Positions 61,932 to 64,000 of a stretch of 64,000 nucleotides of DNA are shown here, piece by piece; positions within the stretch are counted from its first letter, which is position 1; every line of letters starts with the position of its first letter. The notes beneath the pieces were generated by a model. The model ran no database searches, was not told the DNA's origin, and worked only from the letters and a program-made list of their open reading frames with translations. The stretch comes from Micrococcales bacterium (GTDB taxonomy: Bacteria; Actinomycetota; Actinomycetes; Actinomycetales; Cellulomonadaceae): NCBI GenBank assembly GCA_009777345.1, contig WRMB01000001.1:1-64000 (forward strand), read 5' to 3'. The position numbers and the translations under genes are program-made.

Positions 61932-62432
61932 TCGCGCCGTCCTTCCGTGCCTGCGCCCGTCTGTTTCTGCGTCAGTGTTCCACACCCGGTCGAGGCGAGC
62001 GACGAACGAACCCGTCCGTTCGGCCGAGCCGGTCGAGCGGGCGTGCAGCGTGGCTGGCGCGGGGAGGGGGGCTGGTGCGGTCGGGGCGGACCGGACCGAT
62101 CGTCTGACGGGCGGACCGGGGGCGCCCCTGCAATACCCTGTTGCGTCATGTCGCAGTAAGCTCGTTCTGCTCGAAATTACGGAACACCTGACTTTCTTTT
62201 TCCGGTTCTTGATCACCGCATGGCCTGAACGAGGAGAGGAGTTGACTGAAAAATGGTGATATGACCATCTGGTGGGAAAGTCACCAGGGGATCAGGCGCG
62301 CATCGGGCCCAAAGTCCCCCCAACCTCGCTATAGTCCTGATCGGTCTGGGTCGTCAGTGCGGCGTCAGCACGTCTCACCTCGGTTCGGGTCGGACATCCG
62401 CGTGAGAGAGAGCCAAGGGAGGACCTCTTCGA
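61932..62432. promoter_or_regulatory. divergent control region of hyp and hydrogenase genes
   Basis: 500 bases without a supported gene. It becomes less GC-rich between 62130 and 62345. TGCG-TCATGT-CGCA (62142-62155 region) is a short inverted repeat, and TATAGT (62330-62335) could be a -10, but without a good -35. An activator-dependent promoter is likely. A ribosome site GGGAGGA (62424 region) precedes the hydrogenase start. Confidence 0.45.
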
Positions 62433-63809
62433 ATGTCGTACGAGGCGACTGGTTGGCACGAGCCAACTCTGGGCGAGAACCTCGCCCGCGCCGGCGTCAA
62501 GCGCCGGGACTTCCTGAAGTTCTGCGGCGGGCTGGCGGGGGTGTTCGCCGCCGGGACCCAGCTCGACGGAGGTGGGGCGCACGCCGCGCCGGTCACCGCC
62601 GAGCAGATCGCCGCCGTCCTGGAGGGGCAGACCAGGCCCGTCGTGGTGTGGCTGCAACTCCAGGAGTGCACCGGCTGTATCGAGTCGGCGCTGCGCTCGG
62701 GCGGTACCACCGTGGAGGAGATCGTCCTCGACCTGCTCTCGATGGACTACGTCGAGGCGATCATGGCGCCCTCCGGCGATGCGGCGAACAAGGCGCTGGA
62801 GGACGCCAACGCCCAGGACCACATCCTGGTCGTCAACGGTTCGGTCCCGCTCGACCAGGACGGCGCCTACTGCACCATCGGCGGGGAGTCCGCCGAGGAG
62901 GTGCTGAGGAGATCGGCCGAGAACGCCGTCGCGATCCTCGCTGTCGGTGCCTGCGCGGTGTGGGGCGGCGTCCAGGCGTCGAGCGCCCCGGGGGCGACCA
63001 AGCACGGTCCGACCTACGCCGTGGGCGTCGACCACATCATCAAGAACAAGCCGGTCGTCAACGTCGCGGGCTGCCCGCCGATCGGCGAGGTCATCACCGC
63101 GACCGTGGCCTACCTGCTCACCCACGCCAACGCCGACGGTTCGCTCAACCTGCCCGAGCTGGACGCCGAGGGACGGCCCCGGTTCGCCTACGACCAGCGC
63201 ATCCACGACTCGTGCCCGCGCCGGGCGCACTACGACGCCGGCCAGTTCGTGCGGACCTTCGACGACCAGGGCGCCCGCAACGGCTGGTGCCTGTACGAGG
63301 TCGGCTGCAAGGGCCCCAGCACGTTCAGCGCCTGCCCGATCATCCAGTGGAACATGCACACCAGCTGGCCGATCGGTGCGGGCCACCCCTGTATCGGCTG
63401 CACCGAGCGGAACTTCTTCGACGAGTTCACGCCGTTCTACTCCACGCTGCCCAACGTCTCCGGCTTCGGCGTCGAGGCGTCGGCGGAGAAGGTGGGCTGG
63501 ACCGTGGCCGGGGTCGCCGCCGCTGGCGCGGCCGCGCATGCCGTGGTCACCGGCGTCCGCCGCTCCGCGTCGCGCAAGGCGGCGGCCGAGACCCCGCTGG
63601 AGGCCTTCGGCGACACGCGGGTCTGGCTGCCCGCGCCGACCTCCCGGGCGACCGAGACCAGCAAGCCCGTCGAGGCCGAGCCCGTCCAGACCGCGTCTGC
63701 CGTCGCGACCGACACCAGAGCGGACGACAGCGGGCCGAACAGCGACGGACCGAACGACAGCGGGCCGAGCAGCACCGAGACGACCGACCCTTCCGGAAAG
63801 GCGGAGTAG
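62433..63809 (+). CDS. [NiFe]-hydrogenase small subunit, Tat-exported
   Basis: 458-residue iron-sulfur subunit passing electrons from H2. The Tat signal is KRRDFLKFCGGLAG (Arg24, Arg25). The proximal cluster ligands start at QECTGCIES, with GACAVWGGVQAS, NVAGCPPIGEVI, then HDSCPRRAHYDAGQF and CLYEVGCKGPSTFSACPIIQ, HPCIGCTERNFFDEF for the medial and distal clusters: the group 1 pattern. A hydrophobic segment (VGWTVAGVAAAGAAAHAVVT) may anchor it in the membrane. It is followed by a Ser/Thr/Asp/Pro tail with short repeats (DSGPNSDGPNDSGPSS), unusual for this subunit. The large subunit starts 4 bases after its stop. Confidence 0.95.
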   Translation: MSYEATGWHEPTLGENLARAGVKRRDFLKFCGGLAGVFAAGTQLDGGGAHAAPVTAEQIAAVLEGQTRPVVVWLQLQECTGCIESALRSGGTTVEEIVLDLLSMDYVEAIMAPSGDAANKALEDANAQDHILVVNGSVPLDQDGAYCTIGGESAEEVLRRSAENAVAILAVGACAVWGGVQASSAPGATKHGPTYAVGVDHIIKNKPVVNVAGCPPIGEVITATVAYLLTHANADGSLNLPELDAEGRPRFAYDQRIHDSCPRRAHYDAGQFVRTFDDQGARNGWCLYEVGCKGPSTFSACPIIQWNMHTSWPIGAGHPCIGCTERNFFDEFTPFYSTLPNVSGFGVEASAEKVGWTVAGVAAAGAAAHAVVTGVRRSASRKAAAETPLEAFGDTRVWLPAPTSRATETSKPVEAEPVQTASAVATDTRADDSGPNSDGPNDSGPSSTETTDPSGKAE

Positions 63810-63812
63810 TAC

Positions 63813-64000
63813 ATGTCCGAGCGCGTCGTCATCGACCCACTCACCCGTATCGAAGGCCACCTGCGCGTCGAGCTGGACTGGGACCCAGAAGCCAAGACGA
63901 TCGACAAGGCGTGGAGCGAGACCACCCAGTACCGCGGTCTGGAAGAGATCGTCAAGGGTCGCGACCCGCGTGACGTCTGGGCCTTCCTGATGCGGATCTG
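63813..64000 (+). CDS. [NiFe]-hydrogenase large subunit (partial)
   Basis: The first 62 codons are present; the gene runs off the right edge. ATG 63813, three bases after the small-subunit stop with GGCGGAG upstream. The N-terminus shows VIDPLTRIEGHLRVELDW, the conserved L0 motif of group 1 large subunits, followed by ETTQYRGLEEIVKGRDPRDV. The first CxxC nickel motif would begin just past the window. Confidence 0.93.
   Translation, partial: MSERVVIDPLTRIEGHLRVELDWDPEAKTIDKAWSETTQYRGLEEIVKGRDPRDVWAFLMRI

Overview
The window is chromosomal DNA of a high-GC actinobacterium (Actinomycetota). Evidence: frequent GTG starts, ATGA/GTGA stop-start overlaps, and the conserved actinobacterial backbone ndk ... 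smc-ftsY-ffh, rpsP-khpA-rimM-trmD, rplS-lepB-rnhB-DUF2469-yraN-comM-dprA-xerC-WhiG-type sigma, M23 peptidase, rpsB-tsf-pyrH-frr-cdsA-rlmN-DivIVA domain-dxr, thiL, rpmB, DAK2 protein, recG, rsmD, coaD. A [NiFe]-hydrogenase small subunit, the start of the large subunit, and divergent hypAB at the right edge imply H2 metabolism. I cannot fix the family; Propionibacteriales or Micrococcales would fit.

Layout. 1-2.3 kb: G/C-homopolymeric DNA, ndk, a 66-bp perfect palindrome, a truncated Lsr2-like protein and two unrecognised genes. 2.4-11.1 kb: smc, ftsY, ffh and an amidohydrolase. 11.1-16.6 kb: an accessory island between the amidohydrolase and rpsP, holding a lipoprotein, an Flp-pilin-like N-terminus, a PrsW-protease/polymorphic-toxin fusion with a probable immunity gene, and a DUF4143-type ATPase remnant. 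16.7-39.9 kb: housekeeping genes. 39.9-53.9 kb: a 14-kb accessory block between recG and rsmD. 53.9-60.7 kb: rsmD, exonuclease, coaD, DUF1963, RDD, SpoIIM-like and L,D-transpeptidase genes. 60.7-64 kb: hypA-hypB (minus) and the hydrogenase operon (plus, cut by the window edge).

The most interesting region is the 14-kb block. It opens with six translationally coupled genes: a UbiA-family prenyltransferase, a CarS-like CDP-archaeol synthase, a PEP-synthase/rifampicin-phosphotransferase-like dikinase, a PssA-like CDP-alcohol phosphotransferase, a Psd-like decarboxylase, and a second PEP-utilising protein that lacks the ATP-grasp domain. Together they read as a pathway for an isoprenoid (archaeal-like) phospholipid with serine/ethanolamine headgroup, with a dikinase as possible lipid-alcohol kinase; this is inference. 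A GNAT-like gene follows. Its 3' end plus a promoter/operator has been tandemly duplicated with a DUF2975 membrane protein/HTH regulator pair, creating a chimeric HTH-GNAT reading frame. A FitAB/VapBC toxin-antitoxin pair and an ABC exporter complete the block.

The window also carries two families of structured intergenic repeats (called A and B here) immediately 3' of ffh, dxr and the exonuclease gene. Their G-U-tolerant pairing suggests a plus-strand RNA. Several long, almost perfect hairpins sit at operon ends.
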